Origin: Gemmatimonadota bacterium
GTDB lineage: Bacteria; Gemmatimonadota; Gemmatimonadetes; Gemmatimonadales; Gemmatimonadaceae
Assembly: GCA_003134685.1 (NCBI GenBank)
Contig: PLCA01000008.1
Location: 73,185-137,184 of the forward strand
Direction of reading: 5' to 3'
DNA: 64,000 bases
The position numbers and the translations under genes were made by a program. Positions 7,858 to 17,955 of this stretch are shown here, piece after piece. Position 1 is the stretch's first letter. Every line of letters starts with the position of its first letter. A model generated the notes under the pieces. It was not told where the DNA came from, ran no database searches, and was given only the letters and a program-made list of their open reading frames with translations.

Positions 7858-9765
7858 TTAAGCGAAGGTCAATCCGAACCCGTATTTGAAAAGCGGATCG
7901 TAATTCTTGTCGCCGACGTTGATCGGAATCTGCGCCATGGACCGAGGCCACGAACAGGATAGTTTGCCCGTTGGTTTGTAATCACCGAAGAGCACATCCG
8001 CCACACCTTGCCCTTCCGTCCCCGGCAACCAGGCTGCAACAAAAGCATCGCAGTGCCCCAGCGCGTCGTTGATGATCATCGGGCGTCCAGAAAAGAGCAC
8101 AACAACAACCGGAATGCCCGCCTGCTTCATGTTGTTGATCGCCGTCAAATCTTCCGCGGCGAGCGCGAGGTCGTCCCTGTCTCCGAAGCCTTCGGCGTAT
8201 GGTGTTTCGCCGATCACGAGGATGCCCACGTCCGCGCCGCCGGCGTCACTGCCATCTTTCGAAAACGTCACCTTTGTCGCCGGCGAAACCGTGTTTTGAA
8301 TGGCCTTGAGAATCGTTGTCCCGCCCGGGGTAACATCACCGCTCTTGCCCTGCCAGTCGATAGTCCAGCCGCCGCATTGGTTGCCGATATCGTCGGCGCT
8401 TTTGCCTCCCACATGAATGCGCGCAAGCTTCTTCGACAAAGGCAAAGTTCGCTTTTCATTCTTGAGGAGCACCAATGATTGGCGCACGCATTCGCGCGCG
8501 ACCTGCCGATGTTTGGCGGAGCCAAAGGTCTTGTGTAAACGCCGGTCAGCCAGCGGAGACCGGTTCTTGTTCATCAATCCCATAGCGAATTTGACTCGCA
8601 GGATGCGCGTGACGGCATCGTCAATCCGCGCCATGGGCACCTTGCCCTCCTTCACCAGCTCCAGCAGCAGATTGTAGAAATGTTGATAGTCGGATGGCAC
8701 CATCGCCATGTCCATGCCTGCGTTGATCGAGATGCCGATGGCTTCCTTGAAGTCTTTGCTTATCTGATTGAGGGCATTGTAGTCGGAGATGAGGAAGCCC
8801 TGGAAACCCAGTTCCTGTTTCAGAATGCCAGTGAGCAGCCTTCTGCTGCCTGAGACCTTGACTCCATTCCAGCTGTTGTATGAGGGCATGATGGAGCCGA
8901 CTCCGGCTTTTACGGTGCTGATGTAGCCCTGCAAATGAATCTTTCTTAAATCCGCTTCACTCAGTTGAGTATCGCCCTGGTCAAGCAGGTGCTGTCCCTC
9001 ACGATTGGCAAACCCAGCCGTCCCGATCGTAGTGCCGCCATCCCCCACATAGTGCTTGGCGCACGCCAAAACGCTCAAAGGATCACCGAGATCGTCGCGC
9101 TGGAGACCCCTGACTGCGGCTTCTCCCAAGGTCCGAGCGAGCTCTGGCGCTTCCCCAAACCCTTCGTAGGTTCGCCCCCATCTTTCATCGCGCGGAACCG
9201 CGACGCAGGGAGCGAACGTCCAATTGACGCCGGTGGCGCGCACTTCTTCCGATGTCACCCGCGCGGCGCTTTCGACCAGCTTCGGACTGCGCGTGCAGCC
9301 TAGACCAACGTTGTGCGGAAAGAGCACCGCGCCCAGGACGTTGTTGTGACCGTGCACAGCATCTGCTCCGTAGAGCAGGGGAATGCCGAGACGGGTCTTC
9401 AATGCGTGCTCCTGATAGCCGTCGCACATGTCAGTCCAGGCAACGAGGCTGTTGCCCGCCTTGGGATCCGAGCCTCCTCCGCTAAAAACCGAGCCCAGGA
9501 AATATTTTTGAATGTCATTGACATCTTTCAGGGCGTCCTGCTCAGCCTGGGTCATCTGGCCGATTTTCTCTTCCAGAGTCATTTGGGCGAGCAACGCTCG
9601 CGCTTGCCGATCGTAAGAAGAAAGTGGTGCCTGGGCAGCGGGATCTTCCATTGCACTTCTCGTCCCGGTACCCAGAGCTTCAACGATCGATGGCGCGAAC
9701 ACAGTGGCGCCGGCAGCCAGGGCGGAGGACTCGATGAACTGTCGGCGATTGATCTTTTTCGTCAT
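7858..9765 (-). CDS. Glycoside hydrolase family 3 beta-glucosidase, Tat-exported
   Basis: The product has about 635 residues from the ATG at 9765. That start has GGGAG about 12 bases upstream; a TTG at 9777 is the alternative. The N-terminus has a Tat-type signal with NRRQFIES followed by an Ala-rich segment. The GH3 N-domain is clear ([42 protein letters not shown]), and the likely catalytic nucleophile is the Asp of FLISDYNAL near residue 325. The GH3 C-domain follows with LVLLKNE and LFSGRPM. The family releases glucose or similar sugars from the ends of beta-glucosides. The gene has a visibly lower G+C content and more AAA/TTT-type codons than its neighbours, which suggests lateral acquisition. 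The symbol bglX would be plausible, but the exact substrate is unknown. Confidence 0.9.
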   Translation of the reverse strand: MTKKINRRQFIESSALAAGATVFAPSIVEALGTGTRSAMEDPAAQAPLSSYDRQARALLAQMTLEEKIGQMTQAEQDALKDVNDIQKYFLGSVFSGGGSDPKAGNSLVAWTDMCDGYQEHALKTRLGIPLLYGADAVHGHNNVLGAVLFPHNVGLGCTRSPKLVESAARVTSEEVRATGVNWTFAPCVAVPRDERWGRTYEGFGEAPELARTLGEAAVRGLQRDDLGDPLSVLACAKHYVGDGGTTIGTAGFANREGQHLLDQGDTQLSEADLRKIHLQGYISTVKAGVGSIMPSYNSWNGVKVSGSRRLLTGILKQELGFQGFLISDYNALNQISKDFKEAIGISINAGMDMAMVPSDYQHFYNLLLELVKEGKVPMARIDDAVTRILRVKFAMGLMNKNRSPLADRRLHKTFGSAKHRQVARECVRQSLVLLKNEKRTLPLSKKLARIHVGGKSADDIGNQCGGWTIDWQGKSGDVTPGGTTILKAIQNTVSPATKVTFSKDGSDAGGADVGILVIGETPYAEGFGDRDDLALAAEDLTAINNMKQAGIPVVVVLFSGRPMIINDALGHCDAFVAAWLPGTEGQGVADVLFGDYKPTGKLSCSWPRSMAQIPINVGDKNYDPLFKYGFGLTFA

Positions 9766-9815
9766 AAGTTTTTTCAACTCCCTATTCAGCGGTCCTTGGT
9801 CCTCGCAAGAGCCCA

Positions 9816-9844
9816 GAATTATTAGCCTCTCAAGGCATAGTCAA
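9816..9844 (-). promoter_or_regulatory. Putative sigma70-type promoter of the GH3 gene
   Basis: On the minus strand TTGACT (9844-9839) and TAATTC (9821-9816) are separated by 17 bases, which places the transcript start near 9809 and leaves a leader of about 45 bases before the ATG at 9765. The prediction is by pattern only. Confidence 0.4.
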
Positions 9845-9986
9845 GCAGAATCTGGAGATTCCCCACGTGCTGATGTCGGCTATTTCCGCACATATACGCC
9901 CGCCGTAACATTGCTCTGAAGTCTTACATGACTATCCTCCACTGTCTTGCAAATGAAATATTTCTGGAACTTCTTAGGATGAGAAC

Positions 9987-10406
<420 letters not shown>

Positions 10407-10456
10407 TGGATTCCGCCCCTGAACTTATCACGGCTACGAGTTGTCCAGCAGAAAGC

Positions 10457-10487
10457 AAAACGGGCACTCCCTTTCGAAAGTGCCCGT
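10457..10487 (-). terminator. Rho-independent terminator of tRNA-Asn (probably bidirectional)
   Basis: A perfect 9-bp stem, ACGGGCACT (10460-10468) with AGTGCCCGT (10479-10487), around a 10-base loop. Read on the minus strand the stem is followed by TTTTGCTTTC, giving a uridine-rich tail. It lies about 38 bases beyond the tRNA 3' end and about 50 bases beyond the DUF1801 stop on the other strand. Confidence 0.75.
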
Positions 10488-10524
10488 CTGAGTAAGTCGA
10501 TGCAACTACGAGTCTTATAACAGC

Positions 10525-10596
10525 TCCCGAGGAGGGACTCGAACCCCCGACCCGGTGATTAACAGTCACCTGCTCTACCACCTGAGCTACTCGGGA
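10525..10596 (-). tRNA. tRNA-Asn (anticodon GTT)
   Basis: The minus strand folds as a full 72-base cloverleaf. The acceptor stem is TCCCGAG/CTCGGGA, the D-arm GCTC...GAGC, the anticodon stem GGTGA/TCACC with loop CTGTTAA (anticodon GTT), and the T-arm has TTCGAGT in its loop with one G-T pair in the stem. The CCA end is not encoded. Confidence 0.97.
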
Positions 10597-10606
10597 ATAG
10601 CTATGC

Positions 10607-10635
10607 AAGCTAGCAACTCGAAGCCTTCGAATCAA
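10607..10635 (-). promoter_or_regulatory. Putative promoter of tRNA-Asn
   Basis: On the minus strand TTGATT (10635-10630) and TAGCTT (10612-10607) are 17 bases apart, placing the start about 4-6 bases before the mature tRNA. The spacer contains the palindrome CGAAGGCTTCG. Confidence 0.5.
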
Positions 10636-10701
10636 CCGATCCAGGTGAGTGCTCGCTCTGTAATTCTGGCGTAACCAGTATTCGCTACCTTCCATCCATC
10701 C

Positions 10702-11505
10702 ATGCGATCAAAACGAAACGGCACCCAGAATCCGACTGCGCTCGTCACCGGCGGCTCCGGTGGCATCGGACTGGAGATCGCAAAGGTTCTTGCCCGGAAA
10801 GGATTCGACCTCGTGCTCGTGTCGCGCAAGCGCGATTTGCTCGAGGCGGCAGCGGGTCAGCTGGAGGGAAAATACGGCGCCCGAGTCCAGGTCTTCGCCG
10901 CCGATCTGAGGCGCCCCGACGCGCCGCAAGCGATCTACGACTTTCTCCATAACGAGAACATCCCGATCGAGGTGCTGGTCAACAACGCCGGATTCGGACT
11001 CGGAGGCGAGTTCGCGGACACGAAGCTTCAGCGAGAGCTGGAGATGATTCAGGTGAACATCTCCGCGCTCACGCATCTCACCAAGCTATTTCTGCCGGCG
11101 ATGATCAAACGCAAATCGGGTCGCGTGTTGAACGTTGCATCCACTGCCGCGTTTCAGCCTGGGCCATTGATGGCCGTCTACTACGCCACGAAGGCTTACG
11201 TGCTCAGCTTCTCGCAAGCGCTCGCCGAGGAGTTGCGCCACAGCGGTGTGACGGTGACGGCGCTGTGTCCAGGACCCACGGCCACGGACTTTGCCGCGAC
11301 GGCCGACGTAGGGAGCTCGGGGCTGTTCTCAGCTTTCGGAATGGCGGACCCCGACGCCGTCGCGGAATTTGGGGTCGCCGCGATGATGCACGGTCGGCGC
11401 GTCGCCATCCCTGGCATCAAGAACAAGATTATCGCCCAGTCCAGCCGATTCGCGCCACGTGCCGTCTCGGCCAGGCTTGTCCGCATCGCGCAGGAATCCC
11501 GCTAG
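10702..11505 (+). CDS. Short-chain dehydrogenase/reductase (classical SDR)
   Basis: A 267-residue SDR. The NAD(P)-binding motif TGGSGGIGLEIAK lies at about 16-28, with Arg residues after strand 2 (SRKRD) that suggest NADP preference. NNAG is present (LVNNAGFGLGG). The catalytic Ser is in NVASTAA and the Tyr/Lys pair in YYATKAY, and CPGPTATDF follows. It resembles the DltE/YqjQ-like group of SDRs acting on ketones or 3-oxo groups, but the substrate cannot be read from sequence. It lies alone, divergent from tRNA-Asn and convergent with uvrA. Confidence 0.9.
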   Translation: MRSKRNGTQNPTALVTGGSGGIGLEIAKVLARKGFDLVLVSRKRDLLEAAAGQLEGKYGARVQVFAADLRRPDAPQAIYDFLHNENIPIEVLVNNAGFGLGGEFADTKLQRELEMIQVNISALTHLTKLFLPAMIKRKSGRVLNVASTAAFQPGPLMAVYYATKAYVLSFSQALAEELRHSGVTVTALCPGPTATDFAATADVGSSGLFSAFGMADPDAVAEFGVAAMMHGRRVAIPGIKNKIIAQSSRFAPRAVSARLVRIAQESR

Positions 11506-11530
11506 AAACCTCGTTGCTCCGCTTGCGTTG

Positions 11531-14431
11531 CTAAAGAGCCAGCTGACGCGAAATGGGTTCGATATCGGCGCGCGCGGAGCCGATCCGTGGCGATATTTCC
11601 ACGCTCTCGACACGCCGCTCCAGCAGCGGCGCCAACCAGCGTCCAGTGTGCGAATCCCCGACCTTCACCACGTCTTCAGGACGACCCATCGCGACCACCT
11701 TGCCCCCCGCGATTCCGCCTTCCGGGCCAAGGTCGATGATCCAGTCGGCGAGCTTTATCACGTCTAGGTTGTGCTCGATGAGTACTAGCGTATGTCCCTG
11801 TTCTATAAGACGGTCAAAGACCTTCGCCAGCTTTCTGATGTCCTCGAGGTGGAGGCCCGTCGTCGGCTCGTCCATCACGTACATCTTCTTCCCGGATTTC
11901 TTTCCCGCCAGCGCCAGCTCGCGCGCGATCTTGATGCGCTGCGCTTCTCCCCCCGACAAGGTCGTCGCCGGCTGTCCGAGACGAACGTAGCCGAGTCCGA
12001 CCTGCTGTAGCTGCCACAGCGCCTGGCCCAGCTTTTCCTCGCGCGGAAAGAATCTGATCGCCTGATCGACGGTCATGTTGAGCACTTCGTGGATGTTTTT
12101 TCCGCGAACGGTGACATCCAGAACTTCGGGCTTGTAACGCTTGCCGCCGCAGTCCTCGCAAGGCACGTAGACGTCGGCCATGAACACCATCTCGACCTCG
12201 AGCGCTCCCGCCCCCTCGCACGCTTCGCATCGTCCTCCCTCGACGTTGAAGCTGAACGTGCCCGGAGTGTACTTGCGCTGCCTGGCCAATGGTGTGTCGG
12301 CAAATATGCCGCGGATATCGTCGAACGCCTTCACGTAGGTGACAGGGTTCGAGCGCGGCGATTTCCCGATCGGGCTCTGGTCGATCATCACGACGTTCTC
12401 GAGCGCATCGAACCCAGTAATGGTCTCGTAGTCGCCAACTTTTTCGCCGAGGTGGAGCTTGGCGGAGTGCTCGCCAAGGAGATGGGTCTCCAGCGCGCGG
12501 TACAGCACATCGTGCACGAGGGTGCTCTTGCCAGAGCCCGAGACTCCCGTCACAACCGTCAAGGCTCCGAGCGGAATGCGGATGTCCACGTCCTGGAGAT
12601 TGTGCTGGCGGGCGCCGGAGAGCGTGATCCAGCGCGGACCGAGCCGGCGGCGCTCCTCGGGGAGCGGAATCGAGCGCACTCCCGTCACGTACTGGCCTGT
12701 CAATGGGCTTTCGCTGACGCGGCTCATTGGCCCCGCAAAAACGATCTGACCTCCCGCTTCGCCGCTGCCGGGTCCGAGCTCCACCATGTAGTCGGCCATC
12801 TCGATCGCGGCCAGATCGTGCTCCACGACGAGCACACTGTTGCCCGCATCCCGCAGCCGCTGCAACAGCTTGAGCAGCCTGTCCATGTCGCGCGCGTGCA
12901 GGCCGATGGAAGGCTCGTCGAGAACGTAGAGCGTGTCGACGAGCTGCGAGCCGAGCGAATTGGCGAGACCGATACGCTGCGCCTCTCCGCCCGACAGAGT
13001 GCGCGTGGCGCGATTCATCGAGAGGTACGCGAGACCGACCTCGTTCAGAAAAGTGACGCGGTCACGCGCCTCCTTGAGGATCATCTCGGCCACGCTGCGC
13101 TCGAATTCGGAAAGCGCCAGCTCGTTTAGCCAGATCGAGAGCTGGTCGACGGGCAGGTCCGCAACCTGGGCGATGTTGAGGCCACCCACCCGCACGTTGA
13201 GCGCTTCGGGCTGAAGCTTCGTCCCGTGGCAGAGCGGACACTCCTGTGCTGTCTGATACTGTCGGAGGAAAACACGGATGTACTGCTTGTATCGCTTCTC
13301 CTCGAGATCACGCAGGAAGGGAAAGATTCCTTTGTAGCCGCGCGTCTTCGAATGAAGAAGCAGCTCTCGCTGGGCGGCGGTGAGCTGATCCCACGGCTTG
13401 TCCATCGGGATGCGCTCGCGACCCGCGAACTCCGCCAGTGCCCGCCGTTTGTTGTCGTACCGCGGCTTGGTCCACGGGTCTATCGCTCCGTCGCGCAGAG
13501 AGCGGGAAGGGTGGGGGATCACCAGCGACTCGTCGTACTCGAGAATCGCCCCGAACCCGTTGCACTGCGTGCATGCGCCGCGCGGATTATTGAACGAGAA
13601 AAGCTGCGGCGTGGGGGTGGGCGCAAGCGTGCCGTCGTTCGCGCACTGGAACCGCTCAGTGAAGCGCAGCTTGCTCACCGTCAATCCGTCGATGGGCGAC
13701 ACGATCGAATCCGTGAACAGGATTACGCAATCTCCTTCGCCCTCGGCGAACGCGGTTCCGACGGCGTCGCTCATGCGTCCGGCGCTTTCCGGCGAGACCG
13801 CCAGCCGGTCAACCACTACGAGGAGCTCCTTTGCGCGCGTGATGTCGCGCTTGGATTCGGCGAGCTCGTCGAGATGCATCACGGCCCCGTCGATGGCGAC
13901 GCGCAGAAATCCCTGCGCGCGGAGGTTCTCGATCACCACTTCGTGCGTGACTTTACTGGAAAGCCGCAGGGGAAACGTGACATAGAAGCGGTTGCCACCC
14001 GGCAGGGAGAGGACCGCGTCGGTTACCGACTGCACTGTGTCCGGCTTTATCTCCCTTCCACATTTTGGGCAGAATGTGTGTCCCACGCGCGCCCATAGGA
14101 GACGGAGATAGTCGTAGACCTCGGTCGCCGTTCCGACAGTGGAGCGGGAGGTCTTGGTGGGATTCCTCTGCTCGATCGCTACGGCCGGGGACAATCCTTC
14201 GATGGAATCGACGTCCGGCTTCTCCATCCGCTCGAGGAATTGCCGAGCGTAAGACGAAAGCGACTCGACGTAGCGACGCTGACCCTCGGCGTAGATGGTA
14301 TCGAACGCCAGCGACGATTTCCCCGACCCCGACGGGCCGGTCACGACGGTGACGGTTCGTCTCGGAATCTCGAGGTCGAAGCCCTTCAGGTTATGCTGCC
14401 GGGCGCCGCGAATGACGATACTGTCTTTCAC
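11531..14431 (-). CDS. uvrA: Excinuclease ABC subunit A (UvrA)
   Basis: At 966 residues the length fits UvrA. The first Walker A is GPSGSGKSS (32-40) and the second is GVSGSGKST near residue 630. ABC signatures are TLSGGEAQRI in both halves, and Walker B regions are VLDEPSIGLH and VMDEPTTGLH. Zinc-binding cysteine pairs include CPLCHG and CEACEGAG...CEDCGGK. UvrA dimers scan DNA for bulky lesions and load UvrB in nucleotide excision repair. Translation starts at GTG 14431 (VKDSIVIRG). No uvrB or uvrC is nearby, but mfd, which couples this repair to transcription, is in the same window (57709). Confidence 0.98.
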   Translation of the reverse strand: MKDSIVIRGARQHNLKGFDLEIPRRTVTVVTGPSGSGKSSLAFDTIYAEGQRRYVESLSSYARQFLERMEKPDVDSIEGLSPAVAIEQRNPTKTSRSTVGTATEVYDYLRLLWARVGHTFCPKCGREIKPDTVQSVTDAVLSLPGGNRFYVTFPLRLSSKVTHEVVIENLRAQGFLRVAIDGAVMHLDELAESKRDITRAKELLVVVDRLAVSPESAGRMSDAVGTAFAEGEGDCVILFTDSIVSPIDGLTVSKLRFTERFQCANDGTLAPTPTPQLFSFNNPRGACTQCNGFGAILEYDESLVIPHPSRSLRDGAIDPWTKPRYDNKRRALAEFAGRERIPMDKPWDQLTAAQRELLLHSKTRGYKGIFPFLRDLEEKRYKQYIRVFLRQYQTAQECPLCHGTKLQPEALNVRVGGLNIAQVADLPVDQLSIWLNELALSEFERSVAEMILKEARDRVTFLNEVGLAYLSMNRATRTLSGGEAQRIGLANSLGSQLVDTLYVLDEPSIGLHARDMDRLLKLLQRLRDAGNSVLVVEHDLAAIEMADYMVELGPGSGEAGGQIVFAGPMSRVSESPLTGQYVTGVRSIPLPEERRRLGPRWITLSGARQHNLQDVDIRIPLGALTVVTGVSGSGKSTLVHDVLYRALETHLLGEHSAKLHLGEKVGDYETITGFDALENVVMIDQSPIGKSPRSNPVTYVKAFDDIRGIFADTPLARQRKYTPGTFSFNVEGGRCEACEGAGALEVEMVFMADVYVPCEDCGGKRYKPEVLDVTVRGKNIHEVLNMTVDQAIRFFPREEKLGQALWQLQQVGLGYVRLGQPATTLSGGEAQRIKIARELALAGKKSGKKMYVMDEPTTGLHLEDIRKLAKVFDRLIEQGHTLVLIEHNLDVIKLADWIIDLGPEGGIAGGKVVAMGRPEDVVKVGDSHTGRWLAPLLERRVESVEISPRIGSARADIEPISRQLAL

Positions 14432-14501
14432 ATCCGAAATCTAAGCGCGGCCCCGAAGATTTGCCGAATTGGCCTGCGCTGTCGAGGGCAGATCAGCTCG
14501 G

Positions 14502-14765
14502 CTATAACCGCCTGACGAGTCGACCGAGCAGGAGGAGGACTATGGCGCCGACGGTGGCGATGCCTATCGAGCGGAAGTCAAACTCTCCGGCCATCACGGT
14601 GCCCCACCCGAAGAATCGAGTTCCCAGCCAGCCACCGATGAAGGCGCCGACGATTCCGAGGAGGATGGTGATGATGCAACCGGAAGGGTCCCGCCCTGGC
14701 ACCAGAAACTTGGCGAGTGTCCCGGCGACAAGGCCGAGAACGATCCAATAGAGCCAGAGCGGCAA
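14502..14765 (-). CDS. GlsB/YeaQ/YmgE-family small membrane protein
   Basis: An 87-residue protein with three predicted membrane segments and the family motif GLVAGTLAKFLVPGRDPSG...TILLGIVGAFIGGWLG. The family (transglycosylase-associated protein) is often stress-induced, with unknown function. The start is a TTG at 14765 with AGG about 8 bases upstream, and I see no ATG that would keep the first helix. A second member lies just upstream at 14796-15068, so this looks like a tandem pair. Confidence 0.85.
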   Translation of the reverse strand: MPLWLYWIVLGLVAGTLAKFLVPGRDPSGCIITILLGIVGAFIGGWLGTRFFGWGTVMAGEFDFRSIGIATVGAIVLLLLGRLVRRL

Positions 14766-14795
14766 ACCCTTTACCTGCGTGAACCGTGTGCCGCG

Positions 14796-15068
14796 CTACG
14801 GAACACGCGGCGCGCCGCGGCCCTTCGTCGCCATGCGATAGATCCACAGCAGGATGAGCGCGCCGATGACCGCGAGAATGATGCTCTGGATGGAGAATCC
14901 ATTTAGAGGGGTTCCAGTCAGCATGTTTCCGAGAAAGCCACCGATGAACGCACCCACGATTCCGATAATAATGGTAACGATGATGCCGCCGGGGTCGTTG
15001 CCCGGCATGATGGCCTTGGCGATCGCACCCGCGATCAGACCAAGAACGATCCATGCGAGAATTCCCAT
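14796..15068 (-). CDS. GlsB/YeaQ/YmgE-family small membrane protein
   Basis: The 90-residue product begins MGILAWIVLGLIAGAIAKAI and carries the family motif PGNDPGGIIVTIIIGIVGAFIGGFLG, with three membrane helices and a basic tail. The ATG at 15068 is chosen because GGAGGGAAG stands directly upstream; a longer in-frame start at 15146 adds a non-conserved stretch. It is paralogous to the next gene downstream, with about 30 bases between them. Confidence 0.88.
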   Translation of the reverse strand: MGILAWIVLGLIAGAIAKAIMPGNDPGGIIVTIIIGIVGAFIGGFLGNMLTGTPLNGFSIQSIILAVIGALILLWIYRMATKGRGAPRVP

Positions 15069-15200
15069 CTTCCCTCCAGTATGGGTTAAACGTCGACCGA
15101 TAAGATGGATCATCGACGCCTGTGAAAAGTGCAACCCGCGTACCATGGCTGAACCGAGTGCCGTGGCGTCGCACCTGCAACCCGGCTAGGATACGGCTGA

Positions 15201-17057
15201 ATGACTGCTCCCGCAACTCAGACTCACGAAGACGACATCCTCGGCAAGGCGTACGACAGCAAGCTGATGCGTCGCCTGCTCGTCTACACCCGCCCGTACC
15301 GAGCGTTGATGTACGGCGCATTCGCGCTTCTCTGCGTCGAGGGCGGGGTCCAGGTCGTGGGGCCGCTGCTGACCAGGCGGGTGATCGACGTCGCAGTGCC
15401 CGCGCGCGATATGCATATCGTGGCCACCTGTACCGCGTTCCTGCTCCTCGCACTGGTGGCCGAATTCGTCACATCGTACGGCCAAACCTGGCTCACCAGC
15501 CTGCTGGGGCAGCGAGTCATGCGCGACTTGCGGATGGAGATCTTCGAGCACCTGCAGCGGCTCTCGGTGTCGTTCTTCGACCGGAATCCGGCGGGTCGGC
15601 TGATCACACGCGTGACGTCAGACGTCGAGACGCTGAATGAGCTCTTCACCTCCGGCGTCGTCTCGGGGCTGGGAGATCTCTTCACTCTGGTAGCGATCAG
15701 CGTCGCCATGCTGATCATGGATTGGCGCCTCGCGCTGGCCTCGTTTGCCGTCATTCCCTTCGTGGTCATGGTATCGGGACTGTTTCGAAAGGGTGTGCGC
15801 GATACTTATCGCGACATCCGGGTCCGCCTCGCCCGCATCAACTCGTTCCTCCAGGAGAGACTGACAGGTATGCGAATCGTCCAGCTGTTCGGACAGGAGA
15901 AACGGGAAGCGCAGCGCTTCGACGAGCTGAATCGGTCGCACCTGGATGCGAACCTGAAATCGATTACGATCTACGCGCTCTACTTCCCGGCCATCGAGCT
16001 GCTGACGTCGGTCGCGCTCGCGATTCTCATCGTTGCGGGAGCGTCGCGGGTCCACGCGAATCTCCTGAGTGTCGGCACGGTCGCGGCGTTTCTGCAGCTG
16101 GTGAGAAGATTCTTCCAACCGCTCCAGGATCTGTCCGAGAAGTACAACATCCTGCAGACAGCGATGGCGAGCTCGGAGCGAATATTCACGCTCCTCGACA
16201 CGGTGCCGAGTGTTCCCGACAATGCCGCGCCCACTGAAGTGGTAAAGAGGAGCAGGGGAGTCGAGGTGGCGTTCGAGGATGTCTGGTTCGCCTACGACAT
16301 TGCGCACCTGGCGAGGCAGAAGAGAGGAGAGCCTGCGGAGAGCGTGCCGGTCGAGTGGGTGCTCAAGGGAGTGACCTTCACCGCTCGTCCGGGCGAGACG
16401 CTCGCCCTGGTCGGGCACACCGGCGCGGGGAAGACGACGATCGTCAATCTGCTCATGCGCTTCTACGACCCCCAGCGTGGGAGGATCACCATCAACGGGG
16501 TCGACATCCGAACCATGCCGCTGGCCGAGCTGCGGTCTCTGATCGGCTATGTTCAGCAGGACATCTTCCTGTTCGCGGGGGACATCGCGACCAACATCCG
16601 GCTCTCGAATCCGCTCAGCGACGAGGACGTGGTGAAGGCGGCGGCGAAAGTCGGCGCGGACCGGATAATCCGCGGGTTTCCGCAGGGCTATGGTCAGGTG
16701 CTGGGCGAGCGGGGCGCATCGATCAGCGTTGGCGAGCGGCAGCTGCTCTCCTTTGCGCGGGCGATCGCCGCGAACGCGCCGTTGCTGCTTCTGGACGAAG
16801 CGACGAGCGCGGTCGACAGCGAGATCGAAGCCGAGATCCATGCCGCGCTCGGCGTGCTGGTGTCGGGACGAACGACGATCGCGGTGGCGCACCGCCTCAG
16901 CACGATCGCAAACGCGGACATGATTCTGGTTCTGCACCACGGCGAAGTAGCCGAGCGTGGGACGCACCGCGAGCTGCTGGAGAGGGGCGGCCTCTACGAC
17001 GCGCTGTGGAGGCTGCAGGCGGGAGACTCGGAGCCGCTGCTCAAGCGCGCAGGGTGA
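15201..17057 (+). CDS. ABC exporter half-transporter (MsbA/multidrug type)
   Basis: A 618-residue fusion of a six-helix type-IV exporter membrane domain (about 25-320) and an ATPase domain (about 355-610). Walker A is GHTGAGKTT near 406, the Q-loop is YVQQDIF, the signature is ISVGERQ near 509, Walker B is LLLLDEATSAVD near 528 and the switch His is in AVAHRLS. ISVGERQ in place of LSGGQ is known in part of this family. Such proteins work as dimers and export lipids, drugs or peptides; the substrate is unknown. About 25 residues between strands 1 and 2 (AHLARQKRGEPAESVPVEW) look like an insertion in the ATPase domain. The next gene is a PP2C phosphatase 100 bp downstream. Confidence 0.93.
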   Translation: MTAPATQTHEDDILGKAYDSKLMRRLLVYTRPYRALMYGAFALLCVEGGVQVVGPLLTRRVIDVAVPARDMHIVATCTAFLLLALVAEFVTSYGQTWLTSLLGQRVMRDLRMEIFEHLQRLSVSFFDRNPAGRLITRVTSDVETLNELFTSGVVSGLGDLFTLVAISVAMLIMDWRLALASFAVIPFVVMVSGLFRKGVRDTYRDIRVRLARINSFLQERLTGMRIVQLFGQEKREAQRFDELNRSHLDANLKSITIYALYFPAIELLTSVALAILIVAGASRVHANLLSVGTVAAFLQLVRRFFQPLQDLSEKYNILQTAMASSERIFTLLDTVPSVPDNAAPTEVVKRSRGVEVAFEDVWFAYDIAHLARQKRGEPAESVPVEWVLKGVTFTARPGETLALVGHTGAGKTTIVNLLMRFYDPQRGRITINGVDIRTMPLAELRSLIGYVQQDIFLFAGDIATNIRLSNPLSDEDVVKAAAKVGADRIIRGFPQGYGQVLGERGASISVGERQLLSFARAIAANAPLLLLDEATSAVDSEIEAEIHAALGVLVSGRTTIAVAHRLSTIANADMILVLHHGEVAERGTHRELLERGGLYDALWRLQAGDSEPLLKRAG

Positions 17058-17157
17058 TGCTTGCCGCTCATTTCGCGTGTTCGTAGTTTGAGGCCAGGAG
17101 GGTCCCCTCCATCAACCGAACACCCACCAGTCCTTCCATTCCAATGAGCTCCCGCTA

Positions 17158-17955
17158 GTGCACCTTGCTGTTGCGGCTCGCACTGATGTCGGCCGGATTC
17201 GAAAGGGTAATGAAGACTCGCTTCACGCATCGGCCAACGCTCACCGCGGACTATTCATAGTCGCGGACGGGATGGGTGGGCACGCGGCCGGCGAGGTCGC
17301 GAGCGAGATGGCGGTGGAGATGGTGAGCCACGACCTCTCGGACCTGAACGATCTGGAAGCGGCTGACTCGCACGGGCGGGTCACCGACGCTCTGCGCGAT
17401 GCCAACCGCGCCGTCTACGAGCGGACCAGGACCGAGCGCGATAAGCTCGGCATGGGCAGCACGGTGTCGGCCCTGCTTCTATCCGAGACGAGATTCATCG
17501 TCGGACACGTGGGCGACTCGCGCATCTACCTCGTGCGCGACGGCCAAATGCGCCAGCTCACCAAGGACCACTCGCTGGTGCAGGAACAGGTCGACGCGGG
17601 TCTCCTCACGCCGGAGCAGGCGAGACGCCACCCGCAGAGCAATGTGATCACCCGCTGTATCGGCATGGCCGACGAGATCGAGCCGGATGTGTTCGACGGC
17701 GAGGTCAGAGTCGGCGATGCATTTCTTCTCGCGAGCGACGGGCTAACGGGGCTGGTCGAAGACAGGCGCATTCAGCAGCTACTCGTGTCCCGCGCGAAGC
17801 CGGAGCGGATCGTCGACGCCCTGATCCAGGAAGCAAACGTCAACGGGGGCAACGACAACATCACCGCGGTCGTCGTTCGCGTTCTTTCCGCGGAATCGAC
17901 CGGCGCGGACCACCGCGATGTCACTCCGATTCCCCCCGCACCCGCGCATGGGTGA
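17158..17955 (+). CDS. PP2C-family Ser/Thr protein phosphatase
   Basis: A 265-residue PP2C (PrpC/Stp-like) phosphatase. Metal-binding and catalytic motifs are TDVGRIRKGNEDS (Asp20), ADGMGGHAAGE (Asp37), GHVGDSRIYLVRDG, HSLVQEQV, ASDGLTGLV and NGGNDNITAVVV. It has no transmembrane segment, so it should be cytoplasmic and dephosphorylate Ser/Thr phosphoproteins. The start is the GTG at 17158, the only start that keeps the conserved N-terminus. It follows immediately on an upstream TAG, sharing bases as TAGTG. No partner Ser/Thr kinase lies in the window. Confidence 0.92.
   Translation: MHLAVAARTDVGRIRKGNEDSLHASANAHRGLFIVADGMGGHAAGEVASEMAVEMVSHDLSDLNDLEAADSHGRVTDALRDANRAVYERTRTERDKLGMGSTVSALLLSETRFIVGHVGDSRIYLVRDGQMRQLTKDHSLVQEQVDAGLLTPEQARRHPQSNVITRCIGMADEIEPDVFDGEVRVGDAFLLASDGLTGLVEDRRIQQLLVSRAKPERIVDALIQEANVNGGNDNITAVVVRVLSAESTGADHRDVTPIPPAPAHG

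Noticed and set aside
12089-13129. 346-codon open frame on the plus strand
   Set aside because: Antisense to uvrA; no domain and shadow-type composition.
14578-15453. 291-codon minus-strand frame across both GlsB-like genes
   Set aside because: It is in another frame, Arg-rich, and extends into the ABC exporter gene; the two small membrane proteins match a known family and have ribosome sites.
17094-17110. GGAGGG-TC-CCCTCC inverted repeat before the PP2C gene
   Set aside because: The stem is short and the loop too tight; there is no uridine run, so it is not called as a terminator.
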